From assembly GCF_000734895.2 (NCBI RefSeq), contig NZ_CP011382.1, positions 5,186,700 through 5,250,699 on the forward strand: DNA of 64,000 nucleotides, in the 5' to 3' direction. This DNA comes from Calothrix sp. 336/3 (GTDB lineage Bacteria > Cyanobacteriota > Cyanobacteriia > Cyanobacteriales > Nostocaceae). Under the pieces are notes generated by a model that was not told the origin of the DNA, ran no database searches, and saw only the letters and a program-made list of their open reading frames with translations. A program made the translations under genes and the position numbers. Position 1 is the stretch's first letter; every line of letters starts with the position of its first letter. Shown here piece by piece: positions 8,531-16,881 of this stretch.

Positions 8531-9982
8531 ATGAACAACTCGGGTGCTGATAGTTACCCTGAACCCCAAATAACTAGTGAGAAATTAGACTTCACAACTA
8601 AGCTAGCTTTTGGTGCAGGAGATTTGGGAACGGCAATTTCTGCAATGATTTTAATATCATACCTGTCTCCTTTCCTGACAGATGTCGCGGGCTTAAACCC
8701 CCAACTTGCGGGAACAACTCGTTTGGTGGGAAGTGTGTGGGATGCAGTCAACGATCCGATGGTGGGAGTATTGAGCGATCGCACTTCCTCGCAACAGGGA
8801 AGACGTTACCCGTGGATGATTTGGGGTGCGGTTCCCTTTGGGTTATTTTTCCTGCTGCAATGGATTGTCCCCCCCTTTGCTAGTAATGGTGATGGGAATC
8901 AGTGGAGTTTATTTTGGTATTACACTATCATTTCTATTCTCTTCAATACTTTTTATACCATTGTTAATTTGCCCTACACCGCTCTGACTGCGGAACTTAC
9001 CCAAGACTACAACGAACGAACTAGCTTGAATAGCTTTCGCTTTGCTTTTTCCATTGGTGGCAGTATTTTTGCGATTCTCGTTGCTTTGGGAGTTTCCTTA
9101 GTCATTCCCCAGAATCTCAATCAGCAGTATTTAGTTTTGGGTGCTATCTGCGCGATCGTTTCCGTGGTTCCCTTATATTTATGTGTTTGGGGAACTAAAA
9201 AACGCTTCTTTGCAGTCACCAAGATACATCCAGAAACAGAAGCAAGTGTTTCTCTTCCCTTCCTGGAACAATTAAAAATTACTTTTACCAATCGTCCATT
9301 TTTATTTGTAGTTGGAATATACCTCTGTTCTTGGTTGAGTGTACAGTTAACTGCTGGGATTATTCCTTACTTTGTCGTCAGTTGGATGCGTTTACCCCAA
9401 TGGCACGTTAGCACAGTGCTTTTGGCAGTTCAAGGAACAGCAATGTCCATGCTCTTTGTCTGGAGCGCTATTAGTCGTCGGGTAGGGAAAAAAGCTGTAT
9501 ATTACATGGGCATGAGTTTGTGGATTATTGCCCAATCTGGGTTATTTTTCCTCCAACCCAATCAGGTGGGATTGATGTATGTTTTGGCATTTATGGCAGG
9601 TTTTGGTGTGTCTACTGCATACTTGGTTCCTTGGTCAATGTTGCCAGATGTGATTGAATTAGATGAGTTACAAACTGGGCAACGTCGAGAGGGTATTTTT
9701 TACAGTTTGATGGTGTTTTTACAAAAGATTTGTTTAGGTATTGCTGTGAATTTAGTCTTACAAAGATTAGGAGCAGCAGGATATATTAAACCAACAGCAG
9801 GATTTCCCCCACCAATTCAACCCAATTCCGTATTAGATGTGATTCGGATTTCCATTGGACCATTACCAGCGATCGCCCTAATTATTGGTATCTTCCTCGC
9901 GTACTTTTATCCTATCACCAGGGAAATGCACGCTGAGATATTGTTAAAGCTGAAGGAAAGAAAAGAAAAGCTGGAAAATTAA
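8531..9982 (+). CDS. GPH-family sugar:cation symporter (MFS, MelB-like)
   Basis: 483 residues with about 12 membrane helices. The N-terminal half has the glycoside-pentoside-hexuronide signature: NDPMVGVLSDRT near residues 76-87, then QGRRYPWM in the loop after helix 2. The sequence LPDVIELDELQTGQRREG near residue 375 is the second family motif. It probably takes up a sugar or related solute with sodium or protons; the substrate cannot be read. It is divergent from the phosphoribosyltransferase gene, with 67 bases between starts. Confidence 0.9.
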   Translation: MNNSGADSYPEPQITSEKLDFTTKLAFGAGDLGTAISAMILISYLSPFLTDVAGLNPQLAGTTRLVGSVWDAVNDPMVGVLSDRTSSQQGRRYPWMIWGAVPFGLFFLLQWIVPPFASNGDGNQWSLFWYYTIISILFNTFYTIVNLPYTALTAELTQDYNERTSLNSFRFAFSIGGSIFAILVALGVSLVIPQNLNQQYLVLGAICAIVSVVPLYLCVWGTKKRFFAVTKIHPETEASVSLPFLEQLKITFTNRPFLFVVGIYLCSWLSVQLTAGIIPYFVVSWMRLPQWHVSTVLLAVQGTAMSMLFVWSAISRRVGKKAVYYMGMSLWIIAQSGLFFLQPNQVGLMYVLAFMAGFGVSTAYLVPWSMLPDVIELDELQTGQRREGIFYSLMVFLQKICLGIAVNLVLQRLGAAGYIKPTAGFPPPIQPNSVLDVIRISIGPLPAIALIIGIFLAYFYPITREMHAEILLKLKERKEKLEN

Positions 9983-10028
9983 CCTGTTATGGGTATGGAG
10001 AAGCTCAGAATTTATTGTTGAAGAAAAG

Positions 10029-10044
10029 AGGCGCGATCGCGCCT
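10029..10044. terminator. HIP1-centred palindrome after the symporter gene
   Basis: A perfect 16-base palindrome (AGGCGCGATCGCGCCT) followed by TATTTG. The stem would have only a GATC loop, so it is a weak terminator candidate placed correctly for the symporter transcript. Confidence 0.4.
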
Positions 10045-10484
10045 TATTTGAATCAATCTTTAGTTAAGGATTGAATGAATTATCGTGGCGATACTTGGGT
10101 AAAGTATGGGCTAAATTTATGCTTGTTGGTTCGTTTGGAAATATTGATATTCAGATAGAGCTTTAAGCCTTTTCTGTATCAACAGCTACAAAAAAAGATG
10201 CGCTTACCCTACCCCGCATTACTCCAAGCCACCCAAAAACCTGGGAATGCTATGGGGGGTTTTAGCCCTGCTGTCAGACAGTGAATAATCCTATAGGATA
10301 TTTCAGTGTAAATTATGGCTAAATTCTAGCTGTAGCAAATACATACTCCCCAAAGGCACGCCTAAATATCGGTGCTTGTGCCCAAATTTTCCAATATTTG
10401 CTAAAGATTCATTAAATCTTATTCAAATCTTAACTTCTAGCCTGTTAACTTATAAGTAATTCACTTTTTGCTGCAACATTTGAC

Positions 10485-10519
10485 CCCCTCAGGATGTGGA
10501 ATTTACCAATTTTGAGGGG
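10485..10519 (+). terminator. Terminator-like hairpin upstream of the fusion gene
   Basis: CCCCTCA and TGAGGGG pair across a 21-nt loop, followed by ATTATTTTG. It ends 110 bases before the fusion start. It could be an attenuator in its leader or simply mark an upstream transcript end. Confidence 0.4.
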
Positions 10520-10629
10520 ATTATTTTGTCTGACATGCCACTATGAAACAAAATTCCCTTGGGATAGGGTTTGGGGTGTAGGGAACCCCGTTTATTTGAT
10601 GAAACAAGTTTTTCCTGCCCCTAGACTCT

Positions 10630-12453
10630 ATGAAACCTGATAATTGTGCATCCTCCTTCACCCTAGAAACCACGCAATCATATCTAGTTGATCAAGTTGC
10701 TCCCTACCGCAATCAGATGGATAGTCAACCAGAATTACTTTTACAAGGATTGCAGGGGTTGGGTAAGTTAGAATTGCTTGCCCTGCGAGTACCCCAAATT
10801 TGGGGAGGGAAACAAGTCAATGAGGCAACTTTTGGTGAATTTCAGGAATTAGTTGCCCGTTATTCTGGTGCATTGGCTTTTTTACAAACTCAGCATCAGA
10901 GTGCTGGGGGAATGTTGGCAGCAAGTAAGAATACTTGGCTTCAGGAAAAATATTTACCCCACATGGGTACGGGAAAGATTCTCCTGGGTGTGGGTTTTTC
11001 CCAATTACGACGGGTGAGTGAGTCTTTACCAAGCTCTTCCCTGAGTATCGCTCAACAAGTTGAGGGAGGGTATCAACTCAATGGAATCATACCCTGGATA
11101 ACAGGTTGGGGATTATTTACGGAATTTATTGTCGCTGCTACCTTACCGGATGGTAAAGCAGTATTTGCGATCGCTCCCCTAAAAAATACTTACCAGCCTT
11201 CTGGAGGGGAAATTATCTTCTCTGCTGTGGCAGATTTAGCAGCCATGACGGCAACAAATACTGTCAGCGCAACCCTGAAAAATTTTTTCATTCCCGAAAA
11301 ATATGTCGTGTCAGTACAACCTGCGGGATGGATTCACGAAAACGACAAAAAAAATGTTCTGCGGGCAACTTTCCTGGCTACTGGTTGCGCTCTGGCAGGT
11401 TTAGATATTATCGCAGCTGTTGCCCACAGTAAATCTCTACCCTTCATCCATGACAGCTTCAACTTATTACAGCAAGAGTTAACAGATTGTCGTGCGGCTA
11501 TCCGTCACACTCAAACAGCATCCCCTAGTGATTCGGAAGCATCTCTGCAACTCCGTGCATGGGCAATTGATTTAGCTGCTCGTATCGCCCACGGTGCGGT
11601 AACAGTTTCTAGTGGAGCCGCAAATTATCAACACCACCATGCCCAAACTGTGTATAGAGAAGCACTAGTTCATACTGTCACAGGGCAAACAAGTCAAGTA
11701 ATGCAAGCTACCCTCTCTCGCCTCACCCGTCCCCAGTCTTCACCCAGTAGCAAAACTATTACCTATTCCCGTGTAATTCACCTCAGCCACATTATCCATG
11801 AAAATATTCCCCAATGGATAGGAGACCCACCCGTTAAATTTATTACTGTCGCCCAGCGAGAAGCTCAGGGTTATTACTTACGCGGATTTTCTCTGGGAGA
11901 ACATAGTGCTACACACATAAACGCTCCTCAAAGCTTCCATAGTGATGGTATCGGAATTGATGAATATCCAGCGACATCTTTAGTTTTACCTGCCATCGTG
12001 ATTGATATCACAGACAAAACGAGCAGTAATCCTGACTATGCTTTGACAGTTGCAGATGTGATGCAATGGGAAAGCAAATATGGAAAAATTTCTCCCCAAT
12101 CTTTAGTCTTGTTATATACTGGCTGGCAAAATAAATGGAACAACCCATCTGCTTTTATGAATCAAGATGCTGGGGGAATTTCTCATTTCCCTGGATTTAG
12201 TCAGGAAGTAACTCAATTTTTGCTAGAAGAAAGGCAGATTGCTGGTGTTGGGATTGATACCCATGGTGTGGAACCGGGAACAGACACAACCTTTAGTGTC
12301 AATCGTCTTTTATTATCAAAATCCAGCATAGTTTTAGAAAACTTAACCAATTTATCCGATTTACCTCCCCGTGAAATTACTTTATTTATAGGTATCTTAA
12401 GACTAAAAGGTGGCTCCGGCTCACCCGCAGCAGTGATGGCATTTATCCCCTAA
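10630..12453 (+). CDS. Fusion of an acyl-CoA dehydrogenase-like domain with a cyclase-family (kynurenine formamidase-like) domain
   Basis: 607 residues with two whole domains. Residues about 8-370 match the acyl-CoA dehydrogenase fold: a helical N-part, a central beta part with GYQLNGIIPWITGW near 148-160, and a C-terminal helical bundle. Residues about 377-607 match the metal-dependent cyclase family. The H-x-G-T-H-x-D-x-P motif reads HSATHINAP, starting at His 425, so Gly becomes Ala and Asp becomes Asn, and the next His (437) is two residues late. The cyclase may hydrolyse an amide, ester or cyclic substrate made or used by the first domain. Substrate unknown. The reading frame is uninterrupted. 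Confidence 0.85.
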   Translation: MKPDNCASSFTLETTQSYLVDQVAPYRNQMDSQPELLLQGLQGLGKLELLALRVPQIWGGKQVNEATFGEFQELVARYSGALAFLQTQHQSAGGMLAASKNTWLQEKYLPHMGTGKILLGVGFSQLRRVSESLPSSSLSIAQQVEGGYQLNGIIPWITGWGLFTEFIVAATLPDGKAVFAIAPLKNTYQPSGGEIIFSAVADLAAMTATNTVSATLKNFFIPEKYVVSVQPAGWIHENDKKNVLRATFLATGCALAGLDIIAAVAHSKSLPFIHDSFNLLQQELTDCRAAIRHTQTASPSDSEASLQLRAWAIDLAARIAHGAVTVSSGAANYQHHHAQTVYREALVHTVTGQTSQVMQATLSRLTRPQSSPSSKTITYSRVIHLSHIIHENIPQWIGDPPVKFITVAQREAQGYYLRGFSLGEHSATHINAPQSFHSDGIGIDEYPATSLVLPAIVIDITDKTSSNPDYALTVADVMQWESKYGKISPQSLVLLYTGWQNKWNNPSAFMNQDAGGISHFPGFSQEVTQFLLEERQIAGVGIDTHGVEPGTDTTFSVNRLLLSKSSIVLENLTNLSDLPPREITLFIGILRLKGGSGSPAAVMAFIP

Positions 12454-12619
12454 TGCTTGCCTTTAAAACAAAGAAATTTCACCAACTTAATTAATCACAA
12501 ATCGTAACTTTGGTTAACTTTAGGATTTTTTCAATTGTTCAAAACCGCACTGCAAACCATTTTCTTGTTACATACTATTAAGAATAGTTACAGATTTCTT
12601 AATAAAGGAAATATTAGTT

Positions 12620-13966
12620 ATGGTGGCTTCACTTGAGAATCATCAACGACATCAGGTTGTCATTGTTGGTGGTGGTTTTGGTGGATTGTATACAGCAAAA
12701 GCATTAGCAAAAGCAGATGTAGATGTAACTCTCATTGATAAGCGTAACTTCCATTTGTTTCAACCACTTTTATATCAAGTTGCTACAGGTACACTATCAC
12801 CAGGTGATATTTCCTCACCATTACGAGCGGTACTCAGCAAAAGTAAGAATACAAAAGTGTTGCTGGGAGAAGTTAATGATATTAATCCCGAAACACAGCA
12901 GGTGATTATGGGTGATGAAACTGTACCCTATGACACATTAGTGATAGCAACAGGGGCAAACCATTCCTATTTTGGTAATGATTCCTGGAAAGATTTGGCT
13001 CCTGGGTTGAAAACGGTGGAAGATGCGATTGAAATGCGTCGCCGAATTTTTAGTGCATTTGAAGCAGCAGAAAAAGAAACGGATCCGGAAAAACGCCGTG
13101 CTTTGTTGACTTTTGTGATTGTAGGTGGTGGTCCAACTGGGGTAGAGTTATCAGGGGCGATCGCGGAGTTAGCATACAAAACTCTCCAAGAAGATTTCCG
13201 TAATATTGATACCTCAGAAACAAAAATTTTACTCTTACAAGGTGGCGATCGCATTCTCCCATTCCTAGCACCAGAATTATCGAAAGCAGCAGCAGAATCT
13301 TTAGGAAAGCTAGGTGTTGCCGTTCACACACAAACACGGGTAACAAATATTGAAAATGATATTGTCACCTTCAAGCAAGGGGATGAAATTCAAGAAGTTA
13401 CCTCTAAAACTATATTATGGGCAGCCGGGATTCAAGCATCTGGAATCGGCAAAATTCTCGCAGAGCGTACAGGTGCAGAGTGCGATCGCGCTGGAAGAGT
13501 GATAGTAGAACAGAACTTGAGTATTAAGGGACATAAAAATATTTTCGTTGTCGGAGACTTAGCTCACTTCTCTCACCAAAACGATCAACCCCTTCCAGGA
13601 GTAGCACCAGTTGCTATCCAAGAAGGTGAATATGTTGCTAAGTTAATTCAAAAACGTCTGCAACGGAAAACTATGCCCGCATTTAAATACAATAATCATG
13701 GAAACCTAGCCATGATTGGACAAAATTCAGCCGTTGTCGATTTAGGTTCTATCCAGTTAACAGGATTTTTTGCCTGGATATTCTGGCTATTAATCCATAT
13801 CTATTTCTTGATTGAATTTGACAACAAACTATTAGTTATGATTCAGTGGGCATGGAACTACCTCACCCGTAAACGTGGTTCGAGATTGATTACTGGTAAG
13901 GAGTCCCTAGAGTTAGCGAAAGCAATGACTCATCAACCAACCTTAGATACAACCGTCAAGGTTTAG
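12620..13966 (+). CDS. Type II NADH dehydrogenase (NDH-2), FAD-dependent
   Basis: 448 residues. It transfers electrons from NAD(P)H to quinone at the membrane without pumping protons. The FAD-binding GGGFGGLYTAKAL motif begins near residue 15, the NAD-binding FVIVGGGPTGVELSG near 164-178, and the second FAD segment FVVGDLAHF near 308-316. The C-terminus has a hydrophobic stretch GFFAWIFWLLIHIYFL near 382-397, as in cyanobacterial NDH-2 proteins, likely for membrane attachment. A GGAAAT-type ribosome site precedes ATG 12620. Which of the three cyanobacterial Ndb subtypes it is cannot be decided here. Confidence 0.92.
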   Translation: MVASLENHQRHQVVIVGGGFGGLYTAKALAKADVDVTLIDKRNFHLFQPLLYQVATGTLSPGDISSPLRAVLSKSKNTKVLLGEVNDINPETQQVIMGDETVPYDTLVIATGANHSYFGNDSWKDLAPGLKTVEDAIEMRRRIFSAFEAAEKETDPEKRRALLTFVIVGGGPTGVELSGAIAELAYKTLQEDFRNIDTSETKILLLQGGDRILPFLAPELSKAAAESLGKLGVAVHTQTRVTNIENDIVTFKQGDEIQEVTSKTILWAAGIQASGIGKILAERTGAECDRAGRVIVEQNLSIKGHKNIFVVGDLAHFSHQNDQPLPGVAPVAIQEGEYVAKLIQKRLQRKTMPAFKYNNHGNLAMIGQNSAVVDLGSIQLTGFFAWIFWLLIHIYFLIEFDNKLLVMIQWAWNYLTRKRGSRLITGKESLELAKAMTHQPTLDTTVKV

Positions 13967-14076
13967 TCCAGGTTATACAATTCCATAGAAGATAATATTT
14001 GGGCTGGTGCTATCAACTCGACTCCCAGGGCAGTTAGAATTAAAGCTCCATCTAGTACATTCCAGATGATTGTCAA
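13963..14076 (-). CDS. Possible small hydrophobic protein or remnant
   Basis: On the minus strand the frame is open from about 14100 to TAA at 13963-13965, and the peptide has coding-like composition: a hydrophobic core LDGALILTALGVELIAPAQI and a polar end. The only start is TTG at 14076, which would give 37 residues. Its stop overlaps the stop of the convergent NDH-2 gene. It resembles a single membrane helix, or the preserved end of a decayed gene. I do not recognise it. Confidence 0.25.
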   Translation of the reverse strand: MTIIWNVLDGALILTALGVELIAPAQILSSMELYNLD

Positions 14077-14133
14077 GCGATACTCTTCAATTGACGCTTG
14101 TCAGCACCTGGTTTGACTTGTGGAATCAGATAA

Positions 14134-14520
14134 TTAACGGTTTAAATAATTTTGCAAATCTTGCGATCGCTGTTTTGTGAGTCGCTCTAAGCAACCATTA
14201 CGGAAAATTTCGTAACCTGTACCACCCCGTGAAGGATAAACTTCAAAATTACAATTATTGTCTCGAAACTTAATCCATGCTTGTTGACCAGTAACTAATA
14301 ATTGTTTCTGCTCTCCTTTGATGTTTTTTAGCACTTGTTGATAGACAGTATTCAATTTTTTATCAGCTGCTGCATAACTCTGTTGTGAGCAAAATTTCAG
14401 TTCCACTGTTGTTACCGCTTTTTTACAATCCACCTTGGGTGTCTGGGCGATGCCCTGGTCAGAGACTATCGTCATGATAGATACTAGGATAAATAGGCAT
14501 CCCACGGGTAATTTAGGCAT
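14134..14520 (-). CDS. LprI/DUF1311-like secreted protein
   Basis: 128 residues. A signal peptide (about 1-25, hydrophobic CLFILVSIMTIV core) precedes a small helical domain. That domain has the family cysteines and the DCKKAVTTVELKFC, LNTVYQQVLK and QQAWIKFRDNNCNFE segments typical of the lysozyme-inhibitor LprI/DUF1311 family. Four cysteines suggest disulfides in the periplasm. Family members inhibit lysozyme in mycobacteria, but that role is not shown for cyanobacteria. It stands alone, between the NDH-2 gene and a DHFR-like gene on its own strand. Confidence 0.8.
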   Translation of the reverse strand: MPKLPVGCLFILVSIMTIVSDQGIAQTPKVDCKKAVTTVELKFCSQQSYAAADKKLNTVYQQVLKNIKGEQKQLLVTGQQAWIKFRDNNCNFEVYPSRGGTGYEIFRNGCLERLTKQRSQDLQNYLNR

Positions 14521-14593
14521 TTGTCTTTGGTAATAATTACTACGGTTGTTATGATATAGCGAAGACGGACAAATTTTTCGTAATCATCTTTAA

Positions 14594-15106
14594 TTACTTC
14601 ATGACTGTATAGTGTATTTGCACTAAACCACTATCATATTTTTGGCTAGCATTTAATTTTAAATTGATTTGGTCAGGGGAATTAAGGAATAGTCTAATTC
14701 CTGTTCCTAAAATGATGGGATGAATGGAAAGAATAATTTCATCTATCAAATTAAGCTTTAAGAATTCATGAAAAATCTCTCCACCTCCCACCAACCAAAT
14801 TCCCTTACTATTGGGGATAATGTTGGGAACAAAGTCAAGAAGATTTTGATTAATAAAAATTACATCTGGGTGGTTATATAGGTGAGGGCTGCGATGAAAA
14901 ACATAAGCAGTTTTCCCAGGATAGGGATATTCCGGAAAAGTCAGAATTTGCTCATAGGTTTTTCTGCCCATCATGATAGTATCTATAGAGTCATAGAATT
15001 CTGTATATCCATAGTCAGCATCTGTAAATAGCCAATCAATTTCTCCGTTTTCTCTAGCAATAAAACCATCTAAACTAGAAGCAATAAATAAGGTGATTTT
15101 GCTCAT
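14594..15106 (-). CDS. Dihydrofolate reductase family protein (RibD C-terminal-like)
   Basis: 170 residues with the DHFR/RibD-C reductase fold: FIASSLDGFIA near residues 7-17, MMGRKTYEQIL near 45-55, and LVGGGEIFHEFL near 104-115, the NADPH-binding turn. Such stand-alone proteins (YwjB/YyaP type) are probably NADPH reductases of pterin- or riboflavin-like compounds, but the substrate is undefined. It starts 73 bases before the LprI-like gene on the same strand and may share its transcript. Confidence 0.85.
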   Translation of the reverse strand: MSKITLFIASSLDGFIARENGEIDWLFTDADYGYTEFYDSIDTIMMGRKTYEQILTFPEYPYPGKTAYVFHRSPHLYNHPDVIFINQNLLDFVPNIIPNSKGIWLVGGGEIFHEFLKLNLIDEIILSIHPIILGTGIRLFLNSPDQINLKLNASQKYDSGLVQIHYTVMK

Positions 15107-15136
15107 TATGATGTGAGTAGTTATATCCAGATACGA

Positions 15137-15186
15137 ATAGCGATCGCCAGGAAAATTTTCAGACTTATTCCTACCGCGATCGCTAT
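15137..15186. terminator. Hairpin made from paired HIP1 octamers
   Basis: ATAGCGATCGC and GCGATCGCTAT form an 11-bp inverted repeat, extended inward by AGGAA/TTCCT. It lies after the stop of the secreted-protein gene at 15249-15644 (minus strand) and before the DHFR-like gene, so it probably folds at the 3' end of the former message. There is no T-tract. Confidence 0.45.
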
Positions 15187-15248
15187 CTATTAATCATAAA
15201 TTATAATGTTCTGTTAAAACATCTTTAATTAATCAAATTATCATCTAA

Positions 15249-15644
15249 TTATCTATTCGCATAAAGTAGACGATTTAAAATAGCTTGTCCATTTGGGTGA
15301 TATATCTCTAAACGAATAGTCCGCGCATCATTAGGACGAAAAGTGACTCGGTATTGATATCCATCCTTATACCAAGTATATATTTGCCTTGCTTTTGTCC
15401 CAGAGATACGGGCTTCATCAGAGATATAAATTGATTGATTGGTTTGCAAATGAATGCGGTTAAAAGAGTATTCTCCATCATTATTTCTCAGTTCTACAGC
15501 CCATTTGCCATCACGGAAATAACCCGTAGGAAAGCTAAATCTTTGAGCAGGAGCTGCAACAACTGAATTACTCATAGCAATATCCGCAATTACAGGGCTG
15601 GAAATACCCAGAATTGCTGCGATGACAAAAGGTTTCATGTTCAT
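15249..15644 (-). CDS. Small secreted protein of unknown function
   Basis: 131 residues from ATG 15644; MKPF at 15638 is an equally good start. A signal peptide covers about 1-30 and ends at a run of small residues (VVAAPAQ). The mature part is strand-rich, with many Tyr, Arg and Asn residues and repeated patterns such as DGKWAVEL and DGYQYRVTF, suggesting a small beta-sandwich. No cysteines are present in the mature part. I do not recognise the family. A second secreted protein of similar size and style lies at 32231-32653. Confidence 0.7.
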   Translation of the reverse strand: MNMKPFVIAAILGISSPVIADIAMSNSVVAAPAQRFSFPTGYFRDGKWAVELRNNDGEYSFNRIHLQTNQSIYISDEARISGTKARQIYTWYKDGYQYRVTFRPNDARTIRLEIYHPNGQAILNRLLYANR

Positions 15645-15724
15645 AATCAATGTCGATAAAAGTTTGTTTGTAAATATATCTACAACACAACTAATATCGG
15701 TTCCACAAAATATTTATGGAGTTT

Positions 15725-16870
15725 TCAAGCAGATACAGGTAAAGTCACCTGTACAGTCATCTCCGAGTTGTCATGACTACGAATTGCCAATGTACCTCCA
15801 GATAAAGCAATCATTTTTTTGATTATGGCTAAACCTAATCCTAAACCCTGTTGCTCATAGGTTTGACGTTCAAACTGCATAAATGCCCCAATCTTATTGA
15901 TTTGCTCTTCTGTCATACCTCGCCCCTTATTTGAGATGGATATATGAAGAGTATTATTTGCAGATTTGGCAGCTACCTTGACTGGAGTACCAGGTTCCGA
16001 GAATTTGAAAGCGTTATCTAATAATTCTTCTAGAATACAGAGCAAATTTTTACGATTAGCTTTCACCTGCGTATCTTCTAAGTGGCAAGATAAATCTTCT
16101 AAACGTTGGAAATTTTGGGCTTGGGTGTGAGCTGATTCTGTAATCACAGATTTGACTTCAATCACTTCTTCCTCAGATGCGATGGGGTTCATTGTGGACT
16201 CATCTGTGATATTTAACTCTAATTGCAAATAGCTTAAAAATCTTTGAGTTAATCGCTCTAATCTCAAAACTGAATTGCGAGCCATTTCCAGAAGCTCCTG
16301 AATCTCCTCCACACTCATGTCTTCGTAATATTCACTCAGCAACTCAATCGTTCCGAAAATTCCATTCACTGGGGTATTCAGTTCATGGGGAAGGGCACGC
16401 ACTAAATTACCTCGTAAGTCATTTAAATTAGCCCGTAGTAGAGAAATGGTATTTTCTTGCAAGTGAGAAAAAGATTGTAAACTATCATACTGCTGTTTAA
16501 TTCGCAGCATAGAATGAACTCTCGCCCTGAGTTCTAAACTGTTTACAGGTTTACTGATAAAGTCATCTGCCCCTGAGGACAAACATCGGGCGAGGTCTTC
16601 CTTGGCACTCAGTGCCGTCACCATAATGATAGGGACTGCCTGCCACTTGGGGTCAGCTTTGATACGACGACAGACTTCAATACCATCAATTTCTGGCATC
16701 ATTACATCCAGCAAAATCACATCAGGCTGGAAAATGTCTAATTGCTCAAGTCCTTTGCGACCATTAGGTGCATAATGCAGGTCATAAATTTCGCTGTTGA
16801 GTAAGGTTTCAATCACATCGAAATTATCGGGTTCGTCATCAATGACTAAGATAGAAGGATTTTTCTGCAT
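15725..16870 (-). CDS. Response regulator-histidine kinase hybrid (REC-HisKA-HATPase)
   Basis: 381 residues. An N-terminal receiver domain (about 5-122) has the acidic pair DDE, phospho-Asp in VILLDVMMPE near residue 55, and the KP switch near 106. A coil leads to a dimerisation helix with His in ALPHELNTPVNG near 163, then an ATPase domain with N-box ELLDNAFKFS, GRGMTEEQ and GLGLGLAI. A kinase driven by its own receiver is a common cyanobacterial arrangement. It lies 11 bases after the larger hybrid kinase, so the two are likely co-transcribed and may form a phosphorelay. Confidence 0.9.
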   Translation of the reverse strand: MQKNPSILVIDDEPDNFDVIETLLNSEIYDLHYAPNGRKGLEQLDIFQPDVILLDVMMPEIDGIEVCRRIKADPKWQAVPIIMVTALSAKEDLARCLSSGADDFISKPVNSLELRARVHSMLRIKQQYDSLQSFSHLQENTISLLRANLNDLRGNLVRALPHELNTPVNGIFGTIELLSEYYEDMSVEEIQELLEMARNSVLRLERLTQRFLSYLQLELNITDESTMNPIASEEEVIEVKSVITESAHTQAQNFQRLEDLSCHLEDTQVKANRKNLLCILEELLDNAFKFSEPGTPVKVAAKSANNTLHISISNKGRGMTEEQINKIGAFMQFERQTYEQQGLGLGLAIIKKMIALSGGTLAIRSHDNSEMTVQVTLPVSA

Positions 16871-16881
16871 TATTTTGGTGA

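Larger units (their letters stand above)
9983..10629. other. Intergenic region with hairpins
   Basis: About 650 bases. A 16-bp palindrome built on HIP1 (10029-10044) lies 46 bases after the symporter stop and can act as its terminator. Two more hairpins with T-rich tails (10485-10519 and 10573-10589) lie just before the fusion gene. No ORF or tRNA was recognised. Confidence 0.5.
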
